Source: Alistipes sp. (GTDB taxonomy: Bacteria; Bacteroidota; Bacteroidia; Bacteroidales; Rikenellaceae). Taken from it: 64,000 bases of DNA. The stretch covers positions 1-64,000 of the forward strand of contig JAFQFV010000029.1 in NCBI GenBank assembly GCA_017398555.1, read 5' to 3'. This document shows positions 1-8,970 of the stretch, piece by piece (the stretch's first letter is position 1; each line of letters opens with the position of its first letter). The position numbers and the translations under genes were made by a program. The notes under the pieces were generated by a model. It searched no databases, was not told where the DNA came from, and was given only the letters and a program-made list of their open reading frames with translations.

Positions 1-281
1 ACTCACTCAAGCTTGCTTGAAAGTGAAGTGCTATTTTTGTTTTTCTATTGTCGCAGACAACGTTATTCTCGCAACAGCCACAAACGAAACGGAGTTTCGC
101 AGAAAGTTTTTGTCAGGAGTGGCTTTAATCTCTCTTTCAATGTTATTTGTGCGATGTTTTTAGGAGTTTGTTGCGCAAGCTATGCAGCCACATAGCGCGG
201 CCTATTTGGCAAAGAGATTGTGCGACAAGAACTAAAAACAGCCACAAAGAACGCAGGAAGAGGGGTTAAAACTACTCCTAT
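1..281. other. Non-coding stretch with nested inverted repeats
   Basis: No convincing gene lies here. Several short inverted repeats are visible: TCAAGC/GCTTGA near position 8, AGCCAC (76-81) with GTGGCT (119-124) enclosing CGAAAC (85-90) with GTTTCG (94-99), and GTTTTTAG (156-163) with CTAAAAAC (232-239). AGCCAC recurs three times. It lies downstream of the minus-strand galE-deoC operon, beyond the deoC terminator-like element. It could be a structured RNA or a decayed mobile element; I recognise neither. Confidence 0.35.
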
Positions 282-377
282 GCTTTTTCTCGAAAAAGCG
301 GGCAGTACTTTGGGCGGTACTGCCCTTTGTTGGTTTATGGGTTAGCGGAAGTAGATGCCCCGCTATCACAACAAAAT
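282..377 (-). repeat. Left half of interspersed palindromic repeat, terminator-like, after deoC
   Basis: On the minus strand this begins next to the deoC stop with ATTTTGTTGTGATAG and continues with CTACTTCCGCTAACCC, matching the left halves at 10541 and 56349. It then has a perfect 9-bp hairpin GGGCAGTAC/GTACTGCCC (300-325) followed by GCTTTTT and a second hairpin GCTTTTT/AAAAAGC (282-299). The right half of the full element is absent. The hairpin followed by T residues is a plausible intrinsic terminator for deoC. Confidence 0.75.
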
Positions 378-1256
378 TTAGAAGTGTGCGACGCTCTTGC
401 CAACAATAGCCGACAGCAGGTTATTTGCTGCTGAAGAGGCACCGATGCGGAAGAGGTCGGTGGTGAGCCACTGCTCGCCCAAAATCTGTTCGACGATAGT
501 GTAGTAGAGGGCTGCATCCTGTGGAGTCTTTACGCCACCTGCGGCCTTGAAGCCCACCTTAACGCCTGTCTTGTCGTAGTAGTCCTTGATAGCCTGGCAC
601 ATAACCACAGCAGCCTCAGGGGTTGCGGCAACGTCAATCTTACCTGTAGAGGTCTTGATAAAGTCGGCACCTGCAGCCATAGAGATAAGGGATGCCTTGC
701 GGATAAGTTCAGGGCTCTTCAGTGCGCCGGTCTCAAGAATAACCTTAAGAACGATATCTGAATCCATCTCCGAGCGAATCATTTCAACCTCATTTGCCGC
801 CTCATCATAAGCTCCTGTGAGCATCTTGCCGACATTGAGCACGATATCCACCTCATCAGCACCATTTTCGACTGCCATAGCCACCTCGAGCATCTTCACC
901 TCAAGGAAGGTCTGTGAGGCAGGGAAGCCGCCACCAACGCTTGTAATGCGCATAGGTGTTCCGTCAATAGCCAAGCCTACGGTCTCTACAAAAGCAGGAT
1001 AGACGCAGATAGATGCCACATTTGGCACATCGGGATACGCCTCGCCGAAGGTTACGGTCTTATTTGCAAACTCGGTCACAGACTCGACAGAGTCGTTGCA
1101 TGTGAGGGTTGTAAGGTCGATAGCCGAGAGGCAGAATTTATAGACCTCGACATTCTCATTCTTCGCAGCTGCGGCCTTTGCCTGAGCAACCACCTCTGCT
1201 ACCTGCTCCGCTGACATTGCGGGAGCGTACTGATTAAGGATGTTACTATACTCCAT
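378..1256 (-). CDS. deoC: Deoxyribose-phosphate aldolase
   Basis: Class I aldolase that cleaves 2-deoxyribose 5-phosphate to glyceraldehyde 3-phosphate and acetaldehyde in deoxynucleoside catabolism; cytoplasmic. The 292-residue product carries the family block FIKTSTGK with the Schiff-base lysine at K201 and the second catalytic lysine in GFKAAGGV at K237. It is about 30 residues longer than the E. coli enzyme, mostly at the N-terminus, as in the longer DeoC subgroup. It lies 12 bp downstream of galE on the same strand, so the two are probably co-transcribed. The palindromic repeat follows the stop codon directly. Confidence 0.95.
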   Translation of the reverse strand: MEYSNILNQYAPAMSAEQVAEVVAQAKAAAAKNENVEVYKFCLSAIDLTTLTCNDSVESVTEFANKTVTFGEAYPDVPNVASICVYPAFVETVGLAIDGTPMRITSVGGGFPASQTFLEVKMLEVAMAVENGADEVDIVLNVGKMLTGAYDEAANEVEMIRSEMDSDIVLKVILETGALKSPELIRKASLISMAAGADFIKTSTGKIDVAATPEAAVVMCQAIKDYYDKTGVKVGFKAAGGVKTPQDAALYYTIVEQILGEQWLTTDLFRIGASSAANNLLSAIVGKSVAHF

Positions 1257-1268
1257 AGTTATACTGTT

Positions 1269-2297
1269 TTACTCTATATTTCTTACTCGTTTCTCCCACG
1301 CCCAAGCAGCCTGCAGGGTCTGCTCCAAAGTGCGCTCGGCGTGCCAATTAAGCTCTCTGTTGGCAAGAGCGGTATCTGCCCAAACTGCCACCACATCGCC
1401 TGCACGGCGAGGGGCAACCTTGTAGTTGAGCTTCAGATTGTTCACTCTCTCAAAGGTCTTAACAAGCTCAAAGACCGACACTGCGCGACCTGTGCCGACA
1501 TTGAAAATCTTATAACTCTCTGTGCTCTTCTGCTCCACCATACGGTTTATAGCCGCCACGTGGGCCTTCGCCAAATCGACAATGTCGATATAATCTCTCA
1601 GGCAGCTGCCATCCTCGGTAGGGTAGTCATCGCCAAATATCGAGAGACACTCACGCACACCTGCGGCGGTCTGTGTGATGTATGGGACAAGGTTCTGTGG
1701 CACTCCGCGAGGCAATTCGCCGATAAGAGCCGATGGATGTGCACCGATAGGGTTGAAGTAACGCAGGGCGATACCCTTAATCTCCGGATATGCAGCCACT
1801 GCATCACGCAGAATATCCTCGCACATCTGCTTCGTATTTCCGTAGGCGCTGGTCGCCGCCTTACGCTCGGTAGCCTCGGTTACAGGGAGCTCCTCCGCCT
1901 CTCCATAGACCGTAGCCGAAGAGGAGAAGACGATATTCTGCCTGCCATACTCGCGCATAAGGTCGATGACATTCATAAAAGAGAGCAGGTTGTTGCGATA
2001 GTACTTCATCGGGTCGGCAACAGACTCACCAACAGCCTTAAATGCAGCGAAATGGATTACAGAGTCAAAATCGTACTGCTTGAACACCTCTGCAAAAGCG
2101 ACCTTATCACAACAATCGACATTGATAAACGGAACATCAACACCTGTAATGGCACTAACACCCTCAACGCCCGACATATCTGAGTTTGAGAGATTGTCGG
2201 CAATAACCACATCGTATCCGGCAGCAATAAGCTCTACGGCTGTATGCGAACCGATGTAGCCGGCACCACCTGAAACCAAGACTGATTTTTTATTCAT
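1269..2297 (-). CDS. galE: UDP-glucose 4-epimerase
   Basis: Interconverts UDP-glucose and UDP-galactose, feeding the Leloir pathway and surface polysaccharides. It is an extended SDR: Rossmann motif GGAGYIGS near the N-terminus, catalytic SSS..TVYG segment and YGNTK (YxxxK) in mid-protein, and C-terminal substrate-binding sequence with RAGDV. I place the start at the ATG reading MNKKSVLVSGG (342 residues); an in-frame ATG seven codons upstream gives only an unlikely extension that runs into the promoter. A minus-strand TATATTTG element lies 18 bp upstream. First gene of a probable galE-deoC operon. Confidence 0.95.
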   Translation of the reverse strand: MNKKSVLVSGGAGYIGSHTAVELIAAGYDVVIADNLSNSDMSGVEGVSAITGVDVPFINVDCCDKVAFAEVFKQYDFDSVIHFAAFKAVGESVADPMKYYRNNLLSFMNVIDLMREYGRQNIVFSSSATVYGEAEELPVTEATERKAATSAYGNTKQMCEDILRDAVAAYPEIKGIALRYFNPIGAHPSALIGELPRGVPQNLVPYITQTAAGVRECLSIFGDDYPTEDGSCLRDYIDIVDLAKAHVAAINRMVEQKSTESYKIFNVGTGRAVSVFELVKTFERVNNLKLNYKVAPRRAGDVVAVWADTALANRELNWHAERTLEQTLQAAWAWEKRVRNIE

Positions 2298-2315
2298 TTT
2301 TCGCACAATTTGGTA

Positions 2316-2343
2316 CAAATATAATAAAAAAATTTTACCTTTG
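2316..2343. promoter_or_regulatory. Divergent promoter elements between galE and the ABC exporter
   Basis: A minus-strand TATATTTG (2323-2316) faces galE and a plus-strand TACCTTTG (2336-2343) faces the ABC transporter gene. Both fit the Bacteroidetes -7 consensus TAnnTTTG. The matching TTTG -33 element is not clear for either. Confidence 0.6.
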
Positions 2344-2371
2344 TTACTAGGTTATTATTATTTAGTGTATT

Positions 2372-3298
2372 ATGAGCAATATAATTACTGCACAGAACAT
2401 CACCAAGCGTTTTACCGAGCATACTGCATTGGATGATGTTTCGGTAGAGATTCCTGCCGGCTCGGTCTATGGACTGCTCGGGCCTAATGGCGCAGGAAAG
2501 ACTACGCTAATCCGTGTAATCAATCGAATAACCGTGCCTGATGAGGGCCGTGTGCTATTCGAGGATAAACCAATCACACAGCAAGATATATACCGTATTG
2601 GATATTTGCCTGAAGAGCGAGGCCTCTACAAGAAGATGAAGGTGGGTGAGCAGGCGCTCTTCCTTGCCCGTCTGAAGGGTCTGTCGCGCTATGAGGCGTT
2701 GGTGCGCCTCAAAAAGTGGTTTGTCCGCTTCGGTATTGAGGATTGGTGGGATAGAAAGGTTGAGGAGTTGTCAAAGGGTATGGCACAGAAGATTCAGTTT
2801 ATCGTAACGGTGCTCCATCAGCCGAAGTTGCTCATCTTTGACGAGCCATTTTCAGGTTTTGACCCTATCAATGCCAACCTGCTTAAGGAGGAGATTCTCC
2901 GCCTGAGGGATGAGGGCGCGACGGTAATCTTTTCGACTCATAATATGTCGAGCGTGGAGGAGATTTGTGACCATATCACGCTGATTAACAAGTCGAAGAA
3001 TATACTCTCGGGCCGCGTGGATGATATTCGCCGCAGCCACGGTAATAACATATTTGCAGTAAACTATCGCGGTGAGCAGGATCTATTCTCTGCCGCTGCA
3101 GATATCTGTCAGGTGCTTGAGTGCGACTATGACAAGCTGTCGGGTATGACCTCTGCCAAGATTCACATAGATCAGGATGAGGATGTGCGCAGCGTAATCT
3201 CGGCGATAAATGAGCAGGTGGAGCTGCGTAGCTTTACCGAGATTATTCCGAGTATGAACAATATTTTTATTCGTGCCGTAGGTGGCAATCTAAAGTAG
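2372..3298 (+). CDS. ABC transporter ATP-binding protein, NatA-type
   Basis: ATPase subunit of a two-component ABC-2 exporter at the inner face of the membrane. The 308-residue protein has Walker A GPNGAGKT, signature LSKGMAQK, Walker B LLIFDEPF and the switch histidine in FSTHNM. The C-terminal 80 residues form the accessory domain (DUF4162-like) common in NatA and bacitracin-type ATPases. The permease gene starts 9 bp after the stop. The substrate cannot be read from sequence; sodium export is only the name-giving case for the family. Confidence 0.9.
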   Translation: MSNIITAQNITKRFTEHTALDDVSVEIPAGSVYGLLGPNGAGKTTLIRVINRITVPDEGRVLFEDKPITQQDIYRIGYLPEERGLYKKMKVGEQALFLARLKGLSRYEALVRLKKWFVRFGIEDWWDRKVEELSKGMAQKIQFIVTVLHQPKLLIFDEPFSGFDPINANLLKEEILRLRDEGATVIFSTHNMSSVEEICDHITLINKSKNILSGRVDDIRRSHGNNIFAVNYRGEQDLFSAAADICQVLECDYDKLSGMTSAKIHIDQDEDVRSVISAINEQVELRSFTEIIPSMNNIFIRAVGGNLK

Positions 3299-3306
3299 GA
3301 GAGGTT

Positions 3307-4626
3307 ATGAGAAATATTGGTTTGATTATAATGCGCGAGTTCAAGGAGCGCGTATATAAGAGGTCATTTATCATCACAACGCTGCTTATGCCGCTGCTGT
3401 TGGCACTTGTCAGTGTTGCGCCAACGCTGATAATGATATATGCCAAGGGCGATACGAAGTCTATCTCTGTGATTGACAATAGCGGTATTGTCGCCCAGCG
3501 TCTTGAGAGTAATGAGGATGTGGAGTTCGTAGCAATCCCGAATGGCGATTTGCAGGAGGAGTTGAAAAGGTCGCTTGAGAGTGATAATTTCGGCCTGCTC
3601 TACATCGGGGAGGATATTGTAAAAAATCCGAATAACATACAGCTCTACACCAATAGCTCCTCGTCAATGCTCATTGAGGATGCTATCACCGACCAGATTG
3701 AGGAGATTATCGAGGCGGAGCGTCTGAAGGAGTATAACATCAGCGATTTGAAGCAGATTTTGGAGAGTATTGAGGTCAATATCTCCCTCTCAACCTTCCG
3801 CAACGATAGTCAGGAGCAGACTGCCTCTTCATCAGCAGCCTCAAGTCTTATCGGTATTATTTTGGGATTTGTGCTCTACTTCTTCCTGGTTATCTATGGT
3901 TCGATAGTTATGCAGAGCATTATTGAGGAGAAGAGTTCGCGTATCCTTGAGGTGCTTGTCTCGACTGTTCGCCCGTTTGAGATGATGATGGGTAAGATTT
4001 TGGGTGTGGCACTTGTTGCAGCGACCCAGATTGTGGTTTGGGGCGTGCTTATTGTGTTGATGAGTGCGGTACTTGTACCGGCGCTGATGCCTGATGATAT
4101 CCTTGCAAGCGTTGAGGCTGTAAAGGGTGGCGCCGATGTTATGGCGATGGCCTCAAGTGGTGTCGATGTGGAGATGGTGGCGGCAATATCGTCAATAACC
4201 AACACAGGATATATCGCCAAACTCGTGGTGCTGATGCTCGTCTTTATGGTTGGCGGATTTCTGCTCTACGCAGCGATGTATGCAGCCGTTGGTGCGAGTG
4301 TAGATACTGCACAGGATGCACAGCAGCTCACAACACCGATAACAATACCGATTATCCTCGCCTTTATCATCCTTACGATGGTGATGAATGACCCGAATAG
4401 CCCGCTTGTCGTCTGGTGCTCGATGATTCCGTTTACCTCGCCGATTGTGATGATGGGACGTATTCCGAGTGGCATACCTGCGTGGGAGATTGCACTGTCA
4501 ATAGCCCTGCTCTATGCAACATTTATCGTTATGGTGTGGTTCGCCGGCAAGATATATCGCGTGGGTATCTTTATGCACGGCAAGAAGCCGACATTTAAGG
4601 AGCTCTATAAGTGGCTGAAATATTAA
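3307..4626 (+). CDS. ABC-2 type transporter permease, NatB-like
   Basis: Membrane partner of the preceding ATPase. The 439-residue protein has an N-terminal transmembrane segment (about residues 18-40), a long extracytoplasmic domain (about 45-175), and then five hydrophobic segments, matching the ABC-2 permease layout of NatB and YhaP-type proteins. The motif EEKSSRILEVLVSTVRP after the second segment is typical of the family. The stop is followed within three bases by a short copy of the palindromic repeat, then a strong terminator. Confidence 0.9.
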   Translation: MRNIGLIIMREFKERVYKRSFIITTLLMPLLLALVSVAPTLIMIYAKGDTKSISVIDNSGIVAQRLESNEDVEFVAIPNGDLQEELKRSLESDNFGLLYIGEDIVKNPNNIQLYTNSSSSMLIEDAITDQIEEIIEAERLKEYNISDLKQILESIEVNISLSTFRNDSQEQTASSSAASSLIGIILGFVLYFFLVIYGSIVMQSIIEEKSSRILEVLVSTVRPFEMMMGKILGVALVAATQIVVWGVLIVLMSAVLVPALMPDDILASVEAVKGGADVMAMASSGVDVEMVAAISSITNTGYIAKLVVLMLVFMVGGFLLYAAMYAAVGASVDTAQDAQQLTTPITIPIILAFIILTMVMNDPNSPLVVWCSMIPFTSPIVMMGRIPSGIPAWEIALSIALLYATFIVMVWFAGKIYRVGIFMHGKKPTFKELYKWLKY

Positions 4627-4628
4627 TC

Positions 4629-4682
4629 TTTGTTGTGATAGGAGGCTATCTACTGCCGCTAACGATATCTGCCGAGCGTGGT
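4629..4682 (+). repeat. Short, hairpin-less copy of the interspersed palindromic repeat
   Basis: Begins TTTGTTGTGATAG just after the permease stop and contains CTACTGCCGCTAAC and TGCCGAGCG, the two flanks that enclose the apical hairpin in the full copies at 10541 and 56349. Here the apical hairpin is absent, but the pairing arms TAC/GTA and CGCT/AGCG remain. The right terminus is missing. Confidence 0.65.
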
Positions 4683-4704
4683 AATGTCTTAAAAAATTCC
4701 GCTA

Positions 4705-4740
4705 AATAGTAGAGGCTGGCATTTGCCAGCCTCTACTATT
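4705..4740. terminator. Bidirectional intrinsic terminator
   Basis: A perfect 17-bp stem (4705-4721 with 4724-4740), GC-rich in the centre with A/T-rich base, between the convergent permease and lipid kinase genes. Confidence 0.85.
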
Positions 4741-5709
4741 CTATTTTCGAGCCGCCAAGAACTCTTTGGTCACCACAACGCGAATGGCTTGCGGAACGAC
4801 ATGAATATCGACATCTGTGCCGCCCATCAGCTCGCCGTCGCACTCCAATCTAATCGGAGGAGTGGACTCGATATGGATATGCTTGCCCTGAAAGTGCTTG
4901 ACGTGGCCGATAGAGTATATACCGCCGTTGAAGAAGCGTTGCAGGCGGAAAACGACATGCCACCAGTGTACGGGCTTGATGAGTGTAATATCGAGCAATC
5001 CGTCATCGGCAACCGCCTTTGGGAGTTGCTGCACGCCACCTCCGTTATACTTACAGATACCTACAGCGATACTGAAGAGCAGGTTGTTGAATATCTGCTC
5101 GCCATCTATCGAAATCTTCACGCCCGAAGATTTGTACTTGAAGTAGGCCTTGAGGATGCTTGCAATATAGAGCCAGCGACCCTTAAAGCCCTTTGCTTTC
5201 CAGTGGTTGAAGATTGATATGACAAAGGCGTCAAATCCCAAACCCGCCACATTGACCATATAGCGAGTTTGAGAGAATTTGGACTCTGTGTATGTTACGG
5301 CACCTACATCCTGCAAGAAGGTCTTACCCTCCTTAATGGCGCGGATAGCCTCGGAGTAGTGCGTCGGAATACCAAAGGTTCTACCCCAGTCGTTTCCCGT
5401 ACCAACGGTGATAACGGCAAGGCGAATATCCTTTGGTTCACAGACCTGTTGGATAAACAGACCATTAACCACCTCATTCAGAGTACCGTCGCCACCGATA
5501 ACGATAATCTTTCGATACCCCTTGTTTACAGCCTCGACCGTCAGCTCGGCAGCGTGGTGCGGATGCTCGGTAAAGACCGCGTCGTGGTATATCTGATTGT
5601 CGCGCAGCAGTTTTGCAATCTGCGGGTAGTCCTTCAGACCGTGTCCTGCACCCGAGATAGGGTTTACAATGACAAACCAATGGTCGGGTATTATCTGCTC
5701 ACTCTTCAT
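4741..5709 (-). CDS. Diacylglycerol/lipid kinase family protein (YegS/BmrU-like)
   Basis: ATP-dependent kinase of the diacylglycerol, sphingosine and YegS superfamily; probably phosphorylates a membrane lipid. The 322-residue product shows the nucleotide-binding motif IGGDGTLNEVVNG near residue 75 and VGTGNDWGR, followed by the C-terminal beta-sandwich domain. Its start lies 1 bp from the pepD stop, so it is co-transcribed with pepD. A second member of this family is encoded at 44216. The lipid substrate is unknown. Confidence 0.88.
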   Translation of the reverse strand: MKSEQIIPDHWFVIVNPISGAGHGLKDYPQIAKLLRDNQIYHDAVFTEHPHHAAELTVEAVNKGYRKIIVIGGDGTLNEVVNGLFIQQVCEPKDIRLAVITVGTGNDWGRTFGIPTHYSEAIRAIKEGKTFLQDVGAVTYTESKFSQTRYMVNVAGLGFDAFVISIFNHWKAKGFKGRWLYIASILKAYFKYKSSGVKISIDGEQIFNNLLFSIAVGICKYNGGGVQQLPKAVADDGLLDITLIKPVHWWHVVFRLQRFFNGGIYSIGHVKHFQGKHIHIESTPPIRLECDGELMGGTDVDIHVVPQAIRVVVTKEFLAARK

Positions 5710-5710
5710 A

Positions 5711-7165
5711 CTACTTCAGCGGAGCGTTGGCAAGGGTGTGGAGCAGGAATGAGTAGAACTTCTCGACAGAGGCAATCTCAACCTTCTCATCCGGAGAGTG
5801 TGGGAAGCAGATAGTCGGGCCAAATGAGATCATATCCAGACCCTCGTACTTACCACCGATAATTCCGCACTCCAGACCTGCGTGGATAGCCATCACAGCA
5901 GGCTTAACGCCGTAAAGTGACTCGTAAGAGGCGAGCATTGTGTGCAGAATTGGTGACTCCATATTTGGTTTCCAACCATCATAGTCGCCTGTAAGCTCAA
6001 CGGTTGCACCTGCAAGCTCAAATACGCCCTTGATAGCCTCGCCAAGTGCATGCTTCTCCGAATTTACAGAGCTACGGAGCAGACACTGAACCTTCACACA
6101 GCTACCATCGCTCACTACGCGGGCAAGGTTAGATGAGGTCTGGACAAGACCCTCCATCTCAACAGACATCTTGATAACGCCATTAGGTGCGCCGATAACT
6201 GCCTTTGCCAACTTTGCCGCCACACAAGCAGGGATAACCTCGGCAGGAGCTACTGTAGGGGTAGCCTTAACGGAGATGCTATCCTCAATATTTGCAAACT
6301 CGGCAATCAGTGTCTTCTCAAAAGCTGCAACCTCAGCCTCGAAAGCCGCTGCATCGCCATTTGCAACGAGCACAACAGCAGTAGCCTCACGTGGAATAGC
6401 GTTTCTCAAACCTCCACCATCAACCGCCGCCAAGCGAACATCACAAGCGGTGTGGTTGAGCAGACGGAACAGCTCGCGGTTTGCATTTGCTCGCTGGTAG
6501 CCAATCTGAATACCTGAGTGGCCACCCTTAAGACCCTTAACCTCAAGGGCATAAGCTGTATAGCCGGCAGGAGCCGCCTCGGCAGTGTAAGGGAGGGTGA
6601 TGTTTGCATCCAGGCCACCTGCACAACCTACATAGAGCTCGCCCTCGGTCTCAGAGTCGAGGTTGAGCAGGATATCGCCCTGCAATAGACCACTCTTAAG
6701 GCCGAAAGCACCATCCATACCTGTCTCCTCTGTTGCGGTAAAGAGTGCCTCTACAGGGCCGTGAACGAGTGTATTGTCCTCAAGTACTGCAAGGATAGCA
6801 GCTGCGCCGATACCGTTGTCAGCACCGAGTGTAGTGCCATTGGCAGTCACCCAATCACCGTCGATATATGCCTCGATAGCATCGTTCTCAAAGTCAAAAA
6901 ACTTGTCATTATTCTTCTGCGGAACCATATCGAGGTGTGCCTGAATAACGATACCCTTGCGGTTCTCCATACCTGCAGTGGCAGGCTTGCGAATATAGAC
7001 ATTGTTTGCCTCATCTACGCAGTACTCAAGGCCCTGAGCCTGAGCAAAATCTACGATATACTGACGAATCTTCTCCTCATGGTGAGATGGGTGCGGGATG
7101 TTGCAAATCGCCGCAAAGTGTTTCCAAACGAGCGCCGGACGGAGCGCACTAAAATCTTTGTTCAT
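5711..7165 (-). CDS. pepD: Cytosol non-specific dipeptidase (aminoacyl-histidine dipeptidase)
   Basis: M20-family metallopeptidase of the PepD type that cleaves dipeptides such as Xaa-His in the cytoplasm. In the 484 residues one sees the metal-binding block AHLDMVPQ, the bridging aspartate in LGADNGIG, the general-base pair in TATEETGMDG, and the late HAGLECG histidine. A dimerisation (lid) domain occupies roughly residues 205-385. Length matches the family (about 485). It precedes the lipid kinase gene with a 1-bp gap and follows phoH. Confidence 0.94.
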   Translation of the reverse strand: MNKDFSALRPALVWKHFAAICNIPHPSHHEEKIRQYIVDFAQAQGLEYCVDEANNVYIRKPATAGMENRKGIVIQAHLDMVPQKNNDKFFDFENDAIEAYIDGDWVTANGTTLGADNGIGAAAILAVLEDNTLVHGPVEALFTATEETGMDGAFGLKSGLLQGDILLNLDSETEGELYVGCAGGLDANITLPYTAEAAPAGYTAYALEVKGLKGGHSGIQIGYQRANANRELFRLLNHTACDVRLAAVDGGGLRNAIPREATAVVLVANGDAAAFEAEVAAFEKTLIAEFANIEDSISVKATPTVAPAEVIPACVAAKLAKAVIGAPNGVIKMSVEMEGLVQTSSNLARVVSDGSCVKVQCLLRSSVNSEKHALGEAIKGVFELAGATVELTGDYDGWKPNMESPILHTMLASYESLYGVKPAVMAIHAGLECGIIGGKYEGLDMISFGPTICFPHSPDEKVEIASVEKFYSFLLHTLANAPLK

Positions 7166-7189
7166 AGTTAAGTGTTTTTAAGTTTTTAT

Positions 7190-8224
7190 CTATTTTGTTA
7201 TCTCTTTTTCACTCTCCTTCTGCTCACGAGCCTCACGGCGGCGCTGCTCCTCAATCTTATCCTGACGGTCAAAGGCATCGACAATATGCTTGACAAGCTC
7301 GTGGCGGACAATGTCCGAACGGTCAAACTCGACAAAACCGATACCCTGAATATCCTTAACCGTATTCATAGCGCGTACAAGACCGCTGTCGGATTTATGC
7401 GGCAAATCGACCTGTGTAACGTCACCTGTAACGATAAACTTGGCGTTGCGACCCATACGAGTCAGAAACATCTTTATCTGTGAGCGGGTGGTATTCTGCG
7501 CCTCGTCAAGGATAACAAAGGCGTTGTCGAGCGTACGACCGCGCATATATGCAAGCGGAGCAATCTGCACGGTGCCATCCTCGATAAACTTCTGCAACTT
7601 GAGCGGCGGAATCATATCGTTCAACGCATCATAGAGCGGCTGCAAATATGGATCGAGCTTCTCCTTCATATCGCCGGGCAGAAAACCGAGCTTTTCGCCA
7701 GCTTCTACAGCAGGTCGGGTGAGGATTACACGGCGTACCTGACGGTCACGCAGAGCACGCACGGCAAGGGCGATGGCTGTATAGGTCTTACCCGTACCCG
7801 CAGGGCCTGTGGCGAAGATAAGGTCGCACTTGTCGTAGAGATTTACCAACTTGCGCTGGTTCTCTGTGCGCGCCTTGACCACAATGCCGTTGTTGCCATA
7901 GACTATCGCCTCATTGTCACGGATAGGCGTGCTACCCTCTTTTGGCGCATCCCCCGTGGTGAAACCGGCCGCAAAAGATTGATCTACAACCTCCTTTGAG
8001 ATATGCCCGTAGCGGTCATAGTAGTCGATAAGCGACTGCATACGGCGCTCAAAACGCTCAATATCGCCCTTTGCGCCGAGCACCTTGAGGGTGTGTCCGC
8101 GTGCGATAATCTTCAGCTTCGGATGCAGAGCCTTTATCTGCTCAAGATAGACATTCTTGGCGCCATATAGCTCTCGGGTGTCGATATTCTCGACCGATAT
8201 AACCTTATCTACTGTTTCACTCAT
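7190..8224 (-). CDS. PhoH family protein (PhoH-like ATPase)
   Basis: Cytoplasmic P-loop ATPase of the PhoH/YbeZ type, linked to RNA metabolism and usually a partner of the rRNA endonuclease YbeY; no ybeY is present here. The 344-residue protein has an N-terminal KH-like region (about 1-90), Walker A ATGPAGTGKT and Walker B FVILDEAQN. I choose the start MSETVDK because the longer reading adds six residues that overlap the upstream gene. The spacing to the upstream beta-barrel gene is 4 bp. The last 30 residues are charged and probably disordered. Confidence 0.9.
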   Translation of the reverse strand: MSETVDKVISVENIDTRELYGAKNVYLEQIKALHPKLKIIARGHTLKVLGAKGDIERFERRMQSLIDYYDRYGHISKEVVDQSFAAGFTTGDAPKEGSTPIRDNEAIVYGNNGIVVKARTENQRKLVNLYDKCDLIFATGPAGTGKTYTAIALAVRALRDRQVRRVILTRPAVEAGEKLGFLPGDMKEKLDPYLQPLYDALNDMIPPLKLQKFIEDGTVQIAPLAYMRGRTLDNAFVILDEAQNTTRSQIKMFLTRMGRNAKFIVTGDVTQVDLPHKSDSGLVRAMNTVKDIQGIGFVEFDRSDIVRHELVKHIVDAFDRQDKIEEQRRREAREQKESEKEITK

Positions 8225-8228
8225 ACTC

Positions 8229-8846
8229 TTAAAATAGCACACCTACCTTGAGCTGTGCGTTAATCATTGTTGTCTTTATATACTCCCCTTCGCTCTTGGC
8301 GTCGTAGGATATGCAGTTCTCCATGGCCTTAAAGCCGCTTGATACCCTCGCATCGATAAGCAGTCGCTGCAACAGACAGACACTCACGCCTGCCGCGTAA
8401 GATAGTGTAGGACGGAGCGGCCCAAAGAGCACCTTTTCGCTGTTTCGGTCGAGGTAGGTCGGGTTATCCACCACATTAAACACAGGGCCGATGTTTAATC
8501 GCACAAGACCTAAACGCAGCGAAACGAGCACGGGAATTTGCACGGTATTGCACTTTATATCTGTCGAAAAGCCCCTCTTATCATCATTGAGCGCAATTTT
8601 GTTGTATGAATAGAGCACCTCCGGCTGAATGGCAAGTATGCCTGCAATCCTCAGACCCATGTGTACGCCGACGGTAAAACCGGTGTTAGCCTTCAGTGTC
8701 GCCGAACTGCTTGCCATATCAAACTTGGCAACGGGATGATCCACACCCGCCACCACACCAAACTCGGTCTTCACGCCCGGAACGCCACCTTGCGCCACAC
8801 CGCATAACAACACCGCAGCAATCAATATGAAAAGAGTCCTCTTCAT
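8229..8846 (-). CDS. PorT-like outer membrane beta-barrel protein
   Basis: Probable small outer membrane beta-barrel, 205 residues, with a cleavable signal peptide (MKRTLFILIAAVLLCGVAQG) and alternating hydrophobic strands ending in LKVGVLF, a terminal aromatic as expected for Bam-dependent insertion. It resembles the PorT/opacity-type porins that are abundant in Bacteroidetes (outer membrane protein beta-barrel domain). Function unknown. It heads the minus-strand run with phoH, pepD and the lipid kinase. Confidence 0.75.
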   Translation of the reverse strand: MKRTLFILIAAVLLCGVAQGGVPGVKTEFGVVAGVDHPVAKFDMASSSATLKANTGFTVGVHMGLRIAGILAIQPEVLYSYNKIALNDDKRGFSTDIKCNTVQIPVLVSLRLGLVRLNIGPVFNVVDNPTYLDRNSEKVLFGPLRPTLSYAAGVSVCLLQRLLIDARVSSGFKAMENCISYDAKSEGEYIKTTMINAQLKVGVLF

Positions 8847-8909
8847 AATGCCAAAAATAGTAAAATTTTATCAAACTATCGCCCTTTTTCTTCGAAACTT
8901 GCCGAAAAT

Positions 8910-8940
8910 TTTGTTGTCCCGATGGTTTTCACTACCTTTG
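8910..8940 (+). promoter_or_regulatory. Bacteroidetes-type promoter for der
   Basis: TTTG (8910-8913), a 19-bp spacer and TACCTTTG (8933-8940) match the Bacteroidetes consensus exactly. Transcription from here would give der a leader of nearly 290 nt. Confidence 0.75.
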
Positions 8941-8970
8941 CACCGAAATTGGGCCTTTAGCCGCTGATTA

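Noticed and set aside
13..195. Small ORF of 60 residues at the window start
   Set aside because: No signal, motif or ribosome-binding site is seen, and the sequence is dominated by inverted repeats.
1341..2183. Plus-strand open frame of 280 residues opposite galE
   Set aside because: The galE product is complete with all motifs; the antisense frame shows no family features.
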